Shown: positions 33,580 to 44,839 of the stretch, piece after piece
How the letters are laid out: every line of letters starts with the position of its first letter
How positions within the stretch are numbered: the first letter of the stretch is position 1
Source of the DNA: Sepiola atlantica
Taxonomy: Eukaryota; Mollusca; Cephalopoda; Sepiida; Sepiolidae
Reading direction: 5' to 3'
Assembly: GCA_963556195.1 (NCBI GenBank)
Contig: OY744516.1
Location: 34,569,986-34,633,985, forward strand
DNA length: 64,000 bases
Notes under the pieces: model-generated
The model's input: only the letters and a program-made list of their open reading frames with translations
The model's database searches: none
What the model was told of the DNA's origin: nothing
Position numbers and translations under genes: made by a program

Positions 33580-34720
33580 AGGCTATTTTGCCGGGACCGG
33601 CAAAATAACGAACCCCTCGTTATTTTGCTGGAATAACGATGGGGCTGTTATTTTGCCGGTTCATGTTTATTTAACCTAACTGTTACAGTTACAGTGAAGA
33701 TTTCACGAGTCAACTTAACTGCCGGTTTATTTTTATTTCAACATTTTTTCAATAAAAAAAGAAAATATTAAAACTTCTGACTATTTTTTAAAATTAAATA
33801 AATAATTCATACGGCGATTTTCGCCACGACTTAGGAAAAAAATAAGTTTTCTTTCACCATAGACTAAGTAACTACGATGAATTTCTATGTCCATTTAAAT
33901 GCATTTACATATTGTTTTTATTGTAAAAAAAAATACAAATTATGTTTTTAAATACAAATAATTCGCTTTGAACCCCGTTTATTGTCTACTTAAAAAAAAA
34001 TATAACTCTCTACCGGATTACCTCAATGTTTGTTTGTAAAAACAATTCAACTTTGCATTAAAATTCGTCATTACATGTAGCAGTTGAAATTATTGACAAT
34101 TACTACTGTTGTTATTTTATCGCAAGAAAAACATTCAATTTAATGGTTAATTTAGTGAAATGATAAGAAATAGTCCTAACATTTATCTTAAAAGATAGTG
34201 AAAAAGCAGTTTTAAAATTGCTGTTTAGACTGTTTATAAAACTGAAATTATATATAAACATACATACTGTTGAAAAAAAAAATTATCTGATTTAATTTCT
34301 TTAGGGACTTATCTTTAATTATTTTAATAATCATATTTCTTAACAAGAGTTATTTATTTTTTATATACATGAATGAAAACTATTTTTTTTCTTAAATAAC
34401 TAAAACATTTTTTATCCGATGCAAATTACTTCTAAATCCGACTAAATAATCTAATTGTCTGTAATATTTTCGTTCATTTAATTAATTTTTACTTTTAATG
34501 TTTTTTGTATTAAAAGCAGATATTTCTTTTATATTCAAAAGATTAAAATAACCGACAGAATAACAACTGATGACGATGAAAATAAATTGTTATTAAATAT
34601 TTGTCCTTATTTATTTCAGTACCCTTTCTTTCACAAGGCAATAACAGTTAAGTTAAAAAAAAACATAAGCCGGCAGAATAACGAGCACTCGTTATTCTGT
34701 CCGGACCGGCAAAATAGCCT
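33580..34720. mobile_element. 1.14-kb TIR element with hairpin ends
   Basis: Left end AGGCTATTTTGCCGGGACCG; the right end is the near complement (CGGACCGGCAAAATAGCCT). Just inside each end is a palindrome (CAAAATAACGA...TCGTTATTTTG on the left, AGAATAACGAG...CTCGTTATTCT on the right). The interior is very AT-rich and has no transposase. This is a non-autonomous DNA element. I could not define the target duplication, so the superfamily is open. Confidence 0.82.
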
Positions 34721-34811
34721 CTTCCTTTTATTTTATACATAAGATTAATTAAGCAGAAAAAAATTCACTCTTCTATACTTAGATATATTCCTTCTCATCT
34801 TTTATATAAAA

Positions 34812-34840
34812 CTAGCTGACCTCCCCAGCGTTGCCATTGT
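34812..34840 (-). repeat. Possible Helitron 3' end
   Basis: On the minus strand GGCAACGCTGGGGAGGTCAG leads to CTAG|T. The hairpin is weak. Recorded because the same CTAG|T rule holds at 41011, 48557 and 59008. Confidence 0.25.
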
Positions 34841-34959
34841 GTCATATATATGGAACATACATTTATGTATATATATATATGAGAAGCGTTTTTTACTGAA
34901 AAAAGATTTTGGGTTTCACTTGTGCAAAACTGCACAGATGTTTTTTTTTATACAAAAAA

Positions 34960-35215
34960 GTGTTGTGGTATTACTACAAAAACGGCCTTCTGCTCCAATA
35001 GCTTCTGTCTTCGTGCTGCCAGCCTTTGGAACTCCCTCGCTACTCCCTGTTTCCTTGACTGTACCGATATGCAGAAATTTAAAACTCATGTGAACAAGCA
35101 TCTCGCTGCACAGCTGCCAATTTAGGATGACCCCAACTCGGTTAAAAAAATTTTTTTAAAGTTTTTAAATATATTCACTCAGATTAGATTCGTTTTATTG
35201 GGGCAACGCCCTTAG
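34960..35215 (+). pseudogene. LINE B-family C-terminus and 3' tail
   Basis: The plus frame gives FCLRAASLWNSLATPCFLDC then TDMQKFKTHVNKHLAAQLPI and a stop, the 'R...LWNSLP..CF' end of a non-LTR reverse transcriptase. Nearly the same residues end LINE B on the other strand (about 36960-36840). Confidence 0.75.
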
Positions 35216-35489
35216 AATATGATATAGCATTTGAATATGATATAAACATTTTATGACTATTTTTTTTATTGGAATAAGTAATAATAAATCTCTAAAATCC
35301 ATTTTACATTTTAGCATAGAATATTTTGAAATTAAAAAAAAAAGGAAATTCAATTTAAAATAGTAAAAGGATTTTCTGAAGATATTTCAGAGTCCTCTAG
35401 GCTGCTGCCAATACAGCCGATAGATTTTCAAAGAAAATTGGTAGATGAAAGGAATTTTACAAGTTTGCTTCAATATTTCTTTTTTTTTT

Positions 35490-35695
35490 GTTGTACTAAT
35501 GTGTCACCGGTATCCATTTACGGATGTGAAGCATGGACACTGAAAAAAAGGAGATATCGTAAGGATAAGAGCATTCGAACACAAATGCTCCAAGAAAATC
35601 CTATAAGTACCTTGGATCCAGTGGAAGACGAAGAGAGAGATATGGTTAAGCAACAAAAGCTCATGTTCTTTGACGTGCGCAGACCACGCTGACTA
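35490..35695 (+). pseudogene. LINE fragment with YGCEAWTL motif
   Basis: The plus frame contains SIYGCEAWTLKKRRYRK and a partly readable continuation. YGCE-WTL is the characteristic post-RT motif of several non-LTR clades. Short and isolated. Confidence 0.6.
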
Positions 35696-37085
35696 CTGAA
35701 CTGAGTCGATGCTTATCAAGGCTCAAATGCCACTCGAGGATGAGGGTTAATTGGTTTGTCATGTGGACGATGAGACATCTTGCTTGAGGATTAGAGATGA
35801 TGGTTGAAACTGGGCAGAGTTTGATTATTTAAGAGGACGGCTCAACAAGAATTTGTTAACATTGGATTTGAAAACGACCATGTTTTAGTCAGCTGGAAAG
35901 CAGCCCAGAGGTATTGTGTTCCGCAGACGGGTAGTTCTAGGAAAGAAACTCTGCTCATGGAAGTTTCGTTTAGTTTTAGGTACACAGAGGAAGAAAGGAA
36001 AATTTTTTACAGTTGTTTTAGCTAAACAAATTTTTGCTGTAAATGGTGAACCAGAGATTAAAGCTCAGTTGATTATCTACCATTGAAATAACGATTGAGC
36101 AGAGAAAGACTAGCAACGTTTCTTCTGTGAAAAAAAAGGTTGCAGAGAATAGAAGAGGACATTCTCCACTAGATTTCAAAGTCGATTTTGTATTGTCAAG
36201 ACAGGAAAGAGTACTCTGAGCAGTACCTCCTCAAATGTGGTAATGGTACTCCATCTTAGGATGTATATGTCTATATATATGTATACAGGTAGAGGATTGC
36301 ATCAGGAGTGAGATACTTTCTGGAGTGGTAGGATGATCCAACAATTTTTCCAGCAGTCTTACCAACAGATCTGATATATCTTTTCCACTTCACATCTGAA
36401 GTTAAAGTGAGTCCTAGAAGCTTATCAAAGCACGGGGTCTCCCAAAGGAGAGAGCCATCTATTTCAACTGGGGCAAAGTGAGGATCCGATTCCGAGCATT
36501 GGTGGTGAAAGGAGAGAAGCATGGTTATGTATTAAAAGTAACCAGTCACTTTCCCTGCATTGCATCACGTGTTCAAGGTCATAAAAGAGAGAATTAGAAA
36601 GATCTTTATCATTAATGTTCTTCGAAGTGCTGCCATAGATAGTTGCATCATCTGCATAGATATCAACAAATGATTTTAGAATGTGATTTGAGAAATCATT
36701 AATGAATATTAGGAAGAGTTGGGTTTTTTTTTTAACATAGTTCACCCCAAACAAGGCAGGTCACCACTGTAGACGTAAGGGGCTACTGAGAAAAAAGAAA
36801 AGGGGAGAAGATTGGGGGGGGGGGGTCAACCTAAATTGGGATCTGCGCAGCGAGATGTCTGTTTACATTAGTTTTAAATTTCTGCATGTCAGTACTGTCG
36901 GGGAAACAGGGGGCAGGAAGGGAGTTCCAGAGGCCAGCAGTACGAGGAAAGAAGCGATTTGAGTAGAAGGCTCTCCGGCATCTGGGGACCTCCGCAGTGA
37001 ATGAATGGGATTTAGTTGATTATCAAGTTAGTCTAGTGAATTTACGTCGAGGGAGCACCAGAGTATCCAATTCATCGGAGCATAA

Positions 37086-37460
37086 TCAATTGAAGTATTT
37101 GTAAAACAAGCACAAGGATGCTACATTGCGGCGATGGGACAGGGACTGGAGCTTGGATGACAGTGAGGGACCTATTAGGTTGGCGACTCTTTTTTGGACC
37201 TTGTCAAGGAGGGAGAGACTAGTAGATGATGCACCAGCCCAGATGTGGCAACAATACTCCATGCATGGGCAGATGGTGGCTTTGTAGAGATACAGGATAA
37301 TGTCAGGTGTGAGGAGTTTACTAGCACGGTAGAGGGAGCCAACCTTCTTTGCAGCAGCCTTGGCAATGTCTTCAATGTATTTGTTCCAATTCATGTTACC
37401 TGTGAAGGTTAGGCCGAGGAGTTTGAATGATGAACTCTCAGGTAGAGTGTTATTTGCCAT
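37086..37460 (-). pseudogene. LINE B C-terminal ORF (thumb region)
   Basis: Reads SSFKLLGLTFTGNMNWNKYI and then ATICPCMEYCCHIWAGAS, QKRVANLIGP, LSHRRNVASLCLFYKYFN, the conserved post-RT region of this non-LTR family. It continues in a shifted frame to TDMQKFKTNVN-like codons before the stop. Confidence 0.8.
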
Positions 37461-37661
37461 GAAAATCGGTGGTTGGAGAGGTTTATTGAGGAAAGGAGCT
37501 TTGTCTTTGCGGCATTAAAAGTTACCAACTATTTATGACCCCAATCCACTACAGCCTGGAGGTCATTTTCTAAGGATTCAGCCATTGCCTCGGATATGAT
37601 CACGTCTGTTTTGCCAACATGGCGAGAGTAAAGCGTGGTGTCGTCAGCAAATAAACCAATC

Positions 37662-38588
37662 TCAGACTATGTCATCAGAGAGATCGTTTATATAGATCAG
37701 GAACAACAAAGGTCTAAGGATAGATCCCTGGGGTACACCAGCATTTATGTCATGTTGCTTAGATGAACGGCCATCGAGGACAACCTGGATTTTTCTTTTG
37801 TTTAGGAAGGATCTAATTATATTAAGTAATTGCCCAGTAATACCGTATGAGCGTATTTTCAGAAGCCCTTTATGCCATACCATGTCAAAGGCCTTGGATA
37901 TATCAAGCGCTACTGCCCTAGCTTCTCCTGCCTTGTCGAGTGTATGATACATGCGTTCAGAGATGACGGTTAGGATGTCTGCAGTAGATCGTGCTTGTCT
38001 AAATCCATACTGGCGGTCAGAAAGAAGTTTAGCATTAACTAAGTGCCGTACTATTGCTAGATTGATTAAGGATTCAAAGATTTTAGCAAAGATCGGCAGT
38101 AGACTGATTGGGCGATAGTTCTGAAGATCGGTTCTATTCCCAGAACTCTTGTAGACTGGTACCACAGAGGTAATTTTCCAGCTATCGGGGAAGCAAGATT
38201 CAGCTAGGCATTTATTGTAGAGTTTGGAGAGGACAAGGGCCAGTTCAGCAGAGCATTTCTTTATTACTATTACAGGTATAAGATCAGGCCCACAAGCTTT
38301 GGAGGTGTCATGGTTTTTTATGATGTCTCTGACCTGGGATGAGGTGATGACCAGGTTATCAAGTGTGACTTCGGTCCGCAAAGGGAATTTGGGGAGGAGA
38401 TGGTTATCTGAGTCCAAAGTGGAATTAGAAGCGAAACGCTGGGCAAGTAGTTCAGCTTTCAGACTTATGGCGGCCGAATTTACGGAATGCTTGTTGCCTC
38501 TCAGAAATGGCAACTGCACACTCCGAGGTGAACCATTGAGGAGAGTGGGGCTTGCTAAAGAATTCTCGCATGGGGACATAGGCTTCAA
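37662..38588 (-). pseudogene. Reverse transcriptase ORF of LINE B (308 codons open)
   Basis: Open for 308 codons with RT motifs in order: DLIPVIVIKK, NYRPISLLPIFAKIFESLIN, YGFRQARSTADIL, RAVALDISKAFDMVWHKGLL, GVPQGSILRPLLFLIYINDL. It stops just before FADD because of a frameshift near 37661, so the active-site block lies in another frame. Family RTs have GPL/GPT where this has RPL. Intact enough to be a recent insertion. Confidence 0.85.
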
Positions 38589-39789
38589 TGCCTGCTTTGA
38601 CCCATTCAGTTAATTCGTTTGCACACTGGTCGGCAGGGAGTGAGAAGGTTTCCCTCCATGGGGCGTCACTGATGTGATCTCTGATTGACTCAAAATCAGC
38701 CTGCTCGTAGTATCTCGTTGTTTTGAGCAACGGTTCATCAGCTTTTGGACGACTTTTTAGGGTGATACGTATCATTAGTACAATGTGATAAGCATTCCAG
38801 AGTGGGTTATGAGCTTTCGTCACACAAGTCTCAGGCATTGAGGTCATGAAAAGGTCTAGAAGTGAGGCTTGTTAGTCTACTCGATCGGGGATGCGGGTTG
38901 GAAAATCGACAGTCTGAGAGAGGGAGTGAGCTAAGGAGAAATTATACGTAAAGTTGCCGGCTGCATCAGTAAGGCTGGGGAATCCCAACCAGTCACGGTG
39001 GTGTGCATTAAAATCCCTAAATACATGTATCTGGGCATTCGAGTTAATTAAGAGTGCTCTAGAGACAGAGTTTAACAAAGTACAGTCCTGAGTCGACAGG
39101 GAACGGTATAAGAAATATAAGTAACTAACTCTGTGATGTAAAGTCAATCTAAAGCACACTGGCATTACTTCAGACTTTTGCCCAACAACGACTATTTTTA
39201 TAAACCTATCGGATAAAAAGGATTTGATAGTTGAGAAGACATTTTCAGATATTCCATAGCGAGCAAGCAAGTGAAGTAGACCTATCACAGCTAACAGGTT
39301 TTTGATATATCAAGAGCCATTGCTCTTGAAACAAAAACCCCGTCAATAGATTCACTGATCCTGTGTGATATTAGTCAGCACATCAGCTGTTGGTCTTGCA
39401 GGACGAAATCCATATTGTTTGTCACTTAGCAGATTGTTTTTGCTGAGGTGGTTGACAACTTTGTGATTTATCACAGATTCAAACACCTTACTCATGCCGC
39501 ATAGGAGACTGATTGGTCTGTACTGGGATGCAGAAGACCTTGACTCCAGTATTTTTTAAATACTGGACAGATTGACAATAATTTTCGAAGGTGATGGGAA
39601 GCATTTTTCCTTTAAGCAACCATTAAACAGCTTTGTAAGAACAGGAGCTAGTTCCGGTTGCAGCTTCTTAAGCACTCTGATTAGAATATTGTCAGGATCA
39701 GTTTCTTTACTGGTTCTTGATAAGTTTAGCCACATCTCAGACAGATTTATGGATGTCGCTCAGTGTTTACAGTCATAGGGGGAATGTAG

Positions 39790-40315
39790 TATCTTTTCTG
39801 TTTCCATAATATAATACTTGCAAACATTACCTTCTTTTATTGGGGGGATCCTCCCAGGTATTATCTCCTTTATTTTGGAGGGGGTATTGTATCTGTTCTG
39901 TTGTCACGATACCATTCTAAGAGGGAGGTATTGTATTATATGTTTGTTCATCATGATACTATCCTCCCAGGCATTACCATATACTTTTTGAGGGGGAGGG
40001 AAATAATCCTCCTAGGCTTTATTTCCTTCTTTTAGGGGGTAGTGTAGTATATTTTCATTTGTCATGATGCATTCCTCCAAAGTATTACCATCTCTTGGGG
40101 AGTATAGTATATGTTTGTTCCTAGGATTGCATTCTCCTTTTTTGGGGAACATGGAGAGTAGTGTACTATCTATTCTGATGTCATAATATTGTCCCAGGCA
40201 TTAACCCCTCCTTTGGGGAGTAGTGTTCGTTCATCATGATATCATCCCCTCAGTCATTATCTGCTGCAGTGTATGCAGTTCGTTCACCATTATATCGTCC
40301 TCCCAGCCTAGCAAA
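39790..40315 (+). repeat. Degenerate ~70-bp G/C-run repeat array
   Basis: Recurring units contain TTCATCATGATA, CTCCCAGGCATTACC, CTTTTGGGGGAGTAGTGTA and TATATGTTTGT in cyclic order, about seven diverged units. The last units are duplicated at 47748-47930 and one inverted unit is at 24530-24620. Confidence 0.75.
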
Positions 40316-40351
40316 AATATGTGACTTGAGGGAGCATATATTTGCTAATCT

Positions 40352-40745
40352 ATTATATAAAGCAAAGTTGTCTGTATCCAGTTAAAGGTCAAAAACTATA
40401 CAAGACAAACCCATACAGCTGATATATTCTTTTTCACCACTGCCTCAGACATAATATTAGGCACATTTATTTTTAATATTCATTTTTTGGGGGTCAACAA
40501 AAACAAAAATAATCGGGGGGTGGGTCGATATTTAAAGCAATTTTTTAATGTTATTATGTAGTAATTCGTCAACGATTTTTTTCCAGTTGCCAGAAAAAAG
40601 TGACAGGGGGTGTGAGAGAAAGAGCGAGGGGGAGGGGATAGATAGAGAGGGTAGATATAGAGAGAGAAGTTTTAAAAGACAGATGTTACACACACTTTTT
40701 AAGTTTTGTTGTCAATGCCTCTGGGCAATGTCTGATAATCATGGT
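40352..40745 (+). repeat. Dispersed repeat, possible Helitron 5' part
   Basis: Starts A|TCTATTATATAAAGC, a plausible Helitron 5' end. Homologous to 8636-9030 and, with an internal ~80-bp deletion, to 47954-48290. The 3' terminus is not found. Confidence 0.45.
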
Positions 40746-41010
40746 AATCTAAAATAATAGAAAATTAATGTTTTGTTGTCTGCAGATTGGAATTTCTGAA
40801 TGCGAGGCAACAAATATTAACAGTGAAAATATTTTATCTATGGTAAATTGCTAATTAATATTCACGTCAGAAAGTAAAAAGTTATTTTGACATTTACCAT
40901 ACATATTGTAAAATGAAAACAAGTCTAAGGGTTTTTGATCTTATTATAAGGCTTTGTTTCAATTTGGCAGACAGACACCACAGGGGGTAATAAAATAATT
41001 ATAATAATAA

Positions 41011-41692
41011 CTAGCAAGACCCGTGTAAATTACACGAAATAATTCCTAACCTATACATGTTTGAATAAAATATGATAAGATTTGACTTGTATATTTATGT
41101 TAAAAAATGAACAATACATGAAACCATTTACAAAACTTCTTTATATACAATATTTCTAGTGAAGGTAGTTTTTCTTCTCTGGCCATGAGTAGAATTATTC
41201 TGAGGAAGAATTTTCACTCTCACACTGTTCATAGACCTTGTTCTTGAGAAGGCTACATAAAATTGTCCATGAGTAAAGCAAGTTTGTGGTAGGTAGATCC
41301 CAACCTTATTGAAAGTTTGTCCCTGAGCTTTATTAATGGTCATTCATGAGTAGCATACAAAGATTAGGAAGGTCGTTGCTTTTGATATAAGCGTGACACA
41401 CAAAATAATACACATGCTATGTATTAATATGTGTTTTCCCGGTTGTCCCCTCTCTACCCCCCCCCCCTTTGATGTAGAAAAAAAAAATCTTAGAAGTTGG
41501 TTGGGATTGAAGTATAAACCAGTCGGACCGACGTCAAAATCCTACGTCGCTAATCGTTGCGCCAAAGGGAAATACTTGAAAATATTACAAAAATTAGGTG
41601 ACTTGAATGCTTTTTCCAAATCTAGGTGCGGCACGCATGAGCAGAGCTTTTGATGTAAGCGTGACACACGAATACACACATTAATATATAGA
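41011..41692 (-). mobile_element. Helitron derivative, 682 bp, block A
   Basis: Minus strand 5' end A|TCTATATATTAATGTG. The 3' end is a 15-nt palindrome CGTGTAATTTACACG (plus 41022-41036), then GGTCTTGCTAG|T. TC...CTAG ends, a subterminal hairpin and insertion between A and T are the Helitron hallmarks. Contains the last 71 codons of the helicase and a second internal copy of the 5' end (about 41385-41430). Rep and most of the helicase are missing, so it is non-autonomous. Confidence 0.88.
41128..41343 (-). pseudogene. Helitron PIF1-like helicase C-terminus, block A
   Basis: Reads MTINKAQGQTFNKVGIYLP and HGQFYVAFSRTRSMNSVRV, the motif V/VI region of PIF1-family helicases in Helitron RepHel proteins. 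Motif VI 'VAFSR' with its arginine is kept. 71 aa against well over 1000 for a full protein, so a 3' remnant. Confidence 0.85.
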
Positions 41693-41754
41693 TAATAATA
41701 CTTGCCAAGAGGAAAGGGATTATGTGAGAACTCCTAGTGAGTAAATAATAATAA

Positions 41755-42330
41755 TAATAATAATAATAATGTACAAGATATCCGAAAAAATTATGAATAT
41801 TATAATGAAAGCAATTGGAACATCGAGACTGGAAGTGACAGTTGGAAGAAAACACCTGACGGAGATAAGAATACAGAGAGGTATATTCCAAGGAGACTAT
41901 CACCACTACTAAAGAGTAGTGATGATAGTCATGATGTCACTCAACATGACTCAGGAAATGTGATGCAGGATACAAGTTTACCGACACAGAACAAAGAATA
42001 AACCACCTTATGTACATGGACAACCTGAAGCTATTTGCAAAAAGAAAAAAGGAACTGGAAAAGCTGATGAACAAGACCAGAATATTCAGCGAGGACATTT
42101 AAATAGAATTCGGAATGGAAGTGTTGGAAAGGGGGAGACTGGAAACAGCGGAGGAGATGAGGGTGCTTGGCAAACATGATAGCTATAAATATTTTAGAGT
42201 TCTGGAAGTAGATACTACTAAATCTACAGAAATTAAAGAGAAAATTGAAAAAGAATACTTGAGAAGAACAAGGAAACTCTTAGAAACGAAACTATATAGT
42301 AGAAATCTAGTAAAAGGAATAAACATAAAC
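41755..42330 (+). pseudogene. Non-LTR reverse transcriptase fragment, block A
   Basis: Frames give MYKISEKIMNIIMKAIG, IQRGIFQGD, NHLMYMDNLKLFAKRKKELE and YKYFRVLEVDTTKSTEIKEK...EKEYLRRTRKLLETKLYS. The arrangement QGD...YMDD...YKY is that of R2-like or related non-LTR RTs. The catalytic second Asp reads Asn here (42013-42024, YMDN). Frameshifted after QGD, inactive. Confidence 0.75.
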
Positions 42331-42334
42331 AAAA

Positions 42335-43768
42335 ATATAACGTGTACAGTTTATGCAAAAATATAACGTGTACAGTTTATACCAAAGTATAATGTGTACA
42401 CATGCCAAAATATAATGTGTACACATTATGCCAAAATATAACGTGTACACATGCCAAAATATAAGGTGTACAGTTTATGCCAAAATATTACGTGTACACA
42501 TGCCAAAATATAACGTGTACACATGCCAAAATATAACGTATACACATGCCAAAATATTACGTGTACACATGCCAAAATATTACGTGTACACATGCCAAAA
42601 TATTACGTGTACACATGCCAAAATATTACGTGTACTGTTCATGCCAAAATATTACGTGTACTGTTCATGCCAAAATATTACGTGTACACATGCCAAAATA
42701 TAACGTGTACACATGCCAAAATATTACGTGTACACATGCCAAAATATCAGGTGTACAGTTTATGTCAAAATATAACGTGTACACATGCCAAAATATTACG
42801 TGTACACATGCCAAACTATAACGTGTACACATGCCAAAATATAACGTGTACTGTTCATGCCAAAATATTACGTGTACACATGCCAAAATATAACGTGTAC
42901 TGTTCATGCCAAAATATTACGTGTACTGTTCATGCCAAATATTACGTGTACACATGCCAAAATATAACGTGTACACATGCCAAAATATTACGTGTACACA
43001 TGCCAAAATATCAGGTGTACAGTTTATGTCAAAATATAACGTGTACACATGCCAAAATATTACGTGTACACATGCCAAAATATTACGTGTACTGTTCATG
43101 CCAAAATATTACGTGTACTGTTCATGCCAAAATATTACGTGTACACATGCCAAAATATAACGTGTACTGTTCATGCCAAAATATTACGTGTACTGTTCAT
43201 GCCAAATATTACGTGTACACATGCCAAAATATAACGTGTACACATGCCAAAATATTACGTGTACACATGCCAAAATATCAGGTGTACAGTTTATGTCAAA
43301 ATATAACGTGTACACATGCCAAAATATTACGTGTACACATGCCAAACTATAACGTGTACACATGCCAAAATATTACGTGTACACATGCCAAAATATAACG
43401 TGTACACATGCCAAAATATTACGTGTACACATGCCAAAATATTACGTGTACTGTTCATGCCAAAATATTACGTGTACTGTTCATGCCAAAATATTACGTG
43501 TACACATGCCAAAATATAACGTGTACACATGCCAAAATATAACGTGTACACATGCCAAAATATTACGTGTACACATGCCAAAATATCAGGTGTACACATG
43601 CCAAAATATAACGTGTACAGTTTATACCAAAATATAACGTGTACACATGCCAAAATATTACGTGTACACATTATGCCAAAATATAACATGTAAAGTTTAT
43701 GCCAAAATATAACATGTACAGTTTATGCCAAAATATTACGTGTACACATTATGCCAAAATATAACATA
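42335..43768. repeat. 23-bp satellite array, block A
   Basis: Tandem GCCAAAATATTACGTGTACACAT (23 bp, given here as ACGTGTACACAT plus GCCAAAATATT) with longer variants ACTGTTCAT and CAGTTTAT. About 60 units. A higher-order period of about 265 bp is marked by CAGGTGTACAGTTTATGTC at 42748, 43012 and 43279. Because 23 is not a multiple of 3 and units lack stops in most frames, long meaningless ORFs result. Confidence 0.95.
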
Positions 43769-43769
43769 A

Positions 43770-44224
43770 CTTACATTATTGGAATGTAAGCCTACGAGGA
43801 AGATTTGTGGAAAATTCACAATATCAACCAACAAAGGTCTCCTAACAAAATATGGATGCTGCACTCATTCATCCATAGTTTGACATAACATAGGGTTACT
43901 AGGAAAATAACTTCTATGAAAGTAGTATTACATAATGCATGACTTATTAAGGGAGTTTACAAGGTCTTTGACGGTTGGCTGGACTCATCGATTGATGGTG
44001 CATTGCGTATTGGTGGGAGTGGGGATGTTGTAGTTAAGAAACACTGAACGGAAATGGGTAATGCAGTGAGGAATTCTGCATTTAAGTCATAGATCAGAGG
44101 ATTTTGCAGAATACATATTGCTGTGAGGTACTAGGAAAAAGGCATCCGGGAACTCAAATATTAGATAGGGATATGACGTAGTGAAACACTGTCTGGAGAT
44201 TATAGCCTCCACCTCACACAGGTT
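43770..44224. other. Segment present only in block A
   Basis: About 455 bp absent from block B, where satellite joins directly to TTACGCAATCGATTCTACG. No ORF or recognised repeat. Either an insertion in A or a deletion in B. Confidence 0.6.
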
Positions 44225-44838
44225 ACGCAATCGATTCTACGACCAAATGGCAGGCGGAGAATGACTGAGAACCCTGTGTTAAGGAATAGAAAGTAGAGAA
44301 GGATGTGAAAGATAGTATCTAAAAATTTGATAATGTGTAGCAGACTAGGGAAAAGTCTAATGTAATTGGTTAGGAATTAAGTAATTTAAATGGTGGTGGT
44401 CGTAGCTTCAAGCTGGGAAAAATTAAGAATCTCACCGTTTTAATGTTGGGATTTTGTTATCAACGTGTGATCCACAATACATGTGCTTGGAAACTTAAGG
44501 AAAAAGAGTTAAACTAAATGGGAGGTAAACTAAATGGGAGGTAAACTAAAAGGGAGGAATACCAATGATTTGTGCGGAAGGGGGAGAAAAACTCCTTTAT
44601 TTTACCTTTAAAGAAAAAAAAAGACAATCAGATAGAAAAAAAAGAGACTTATGTGTTGTAAATGTTGCAGTTGTTTTGGCTAACATTGTTGTTTATGTGT
44701 TCTGAAAAAAAAAGAGAGAAAAATGCAGAGATATATTATTATGTCAAAAATGTTATGTGCCGTAAAGAGACACTGTTTTATGTTTGTCGCTGTAAAATTG
44801 TTTTGTCTGTATATTGTTTATAAATTTGAAAAAAAAAT
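44225..44838. repeat. Duplicated unknown segment, block A
   Basis: Matches 55131-55741. Contains a triple AAACTAAATGGGAGGT motif and A-rich runs. A 155-bp part (44372-44530) is copied a third time at 46305-46460. No coding signal. Confidence 0.7.
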
Positions 44839-44839
44839 T

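Larger units (their letters stand above)
36730..39160 (-). mobile_element. LINE B, 5'-truncated APE-type non-LTR retrotransposon
   Basis: Minus strand order: endonuclease C-terminal part (QIHVFRDFNAHHRDWLG near 39040-38980; the usual GDFN Gly is Arg here), linker, reverse transcriptase, and C-terminal region to about 36830, then a 100-bp 3' UTR and A-run at 36729-36738 (T on plus). The RT motif FADDTTLYS is near 37640. A frameshift separates it from the preceding RT frame. Related to the Jockey/CR1-like superclade; the clade is not resolved here. Confidence 0.82.
35705..39790 (-). mobile_element. LINE A, non-LTR retrotransposon interrupted by LINE B
   Basis: Minus strand: RT N-terminal part from about 39790 (readable as RVLKKLQPELAPVLTKLF-like codons), then LLARYGISENVFSTIKSFLS and VVVGQKSEVMPV ending near 39160. 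After the LINE B insertion it resumes at about 36725 with LFLIFINDFSNHILKSFVD and YADDATIYGS, then LLGLTLTSDVKWKRYI and a 3' tail to about 35705. YADD is retained, but frameshifts and stops make it dead. Confidence 0.7.

Noticed and set aside
42428..43689. Long ORFs (up to 291 codons) repeating ILRVHMPKYYVYTCQNITC
   Set aside because: They follow the 23-bp satellite; the 23-aa period is three units read through all frames, ORFs occur on both strands, and no start context or other gene signal exists.
42335..43768. CRISPR-like regular repeats
   Set aside because: There are no unique spacers, units are directly tandem, and the context is a eukaryotic transposon mosaic.
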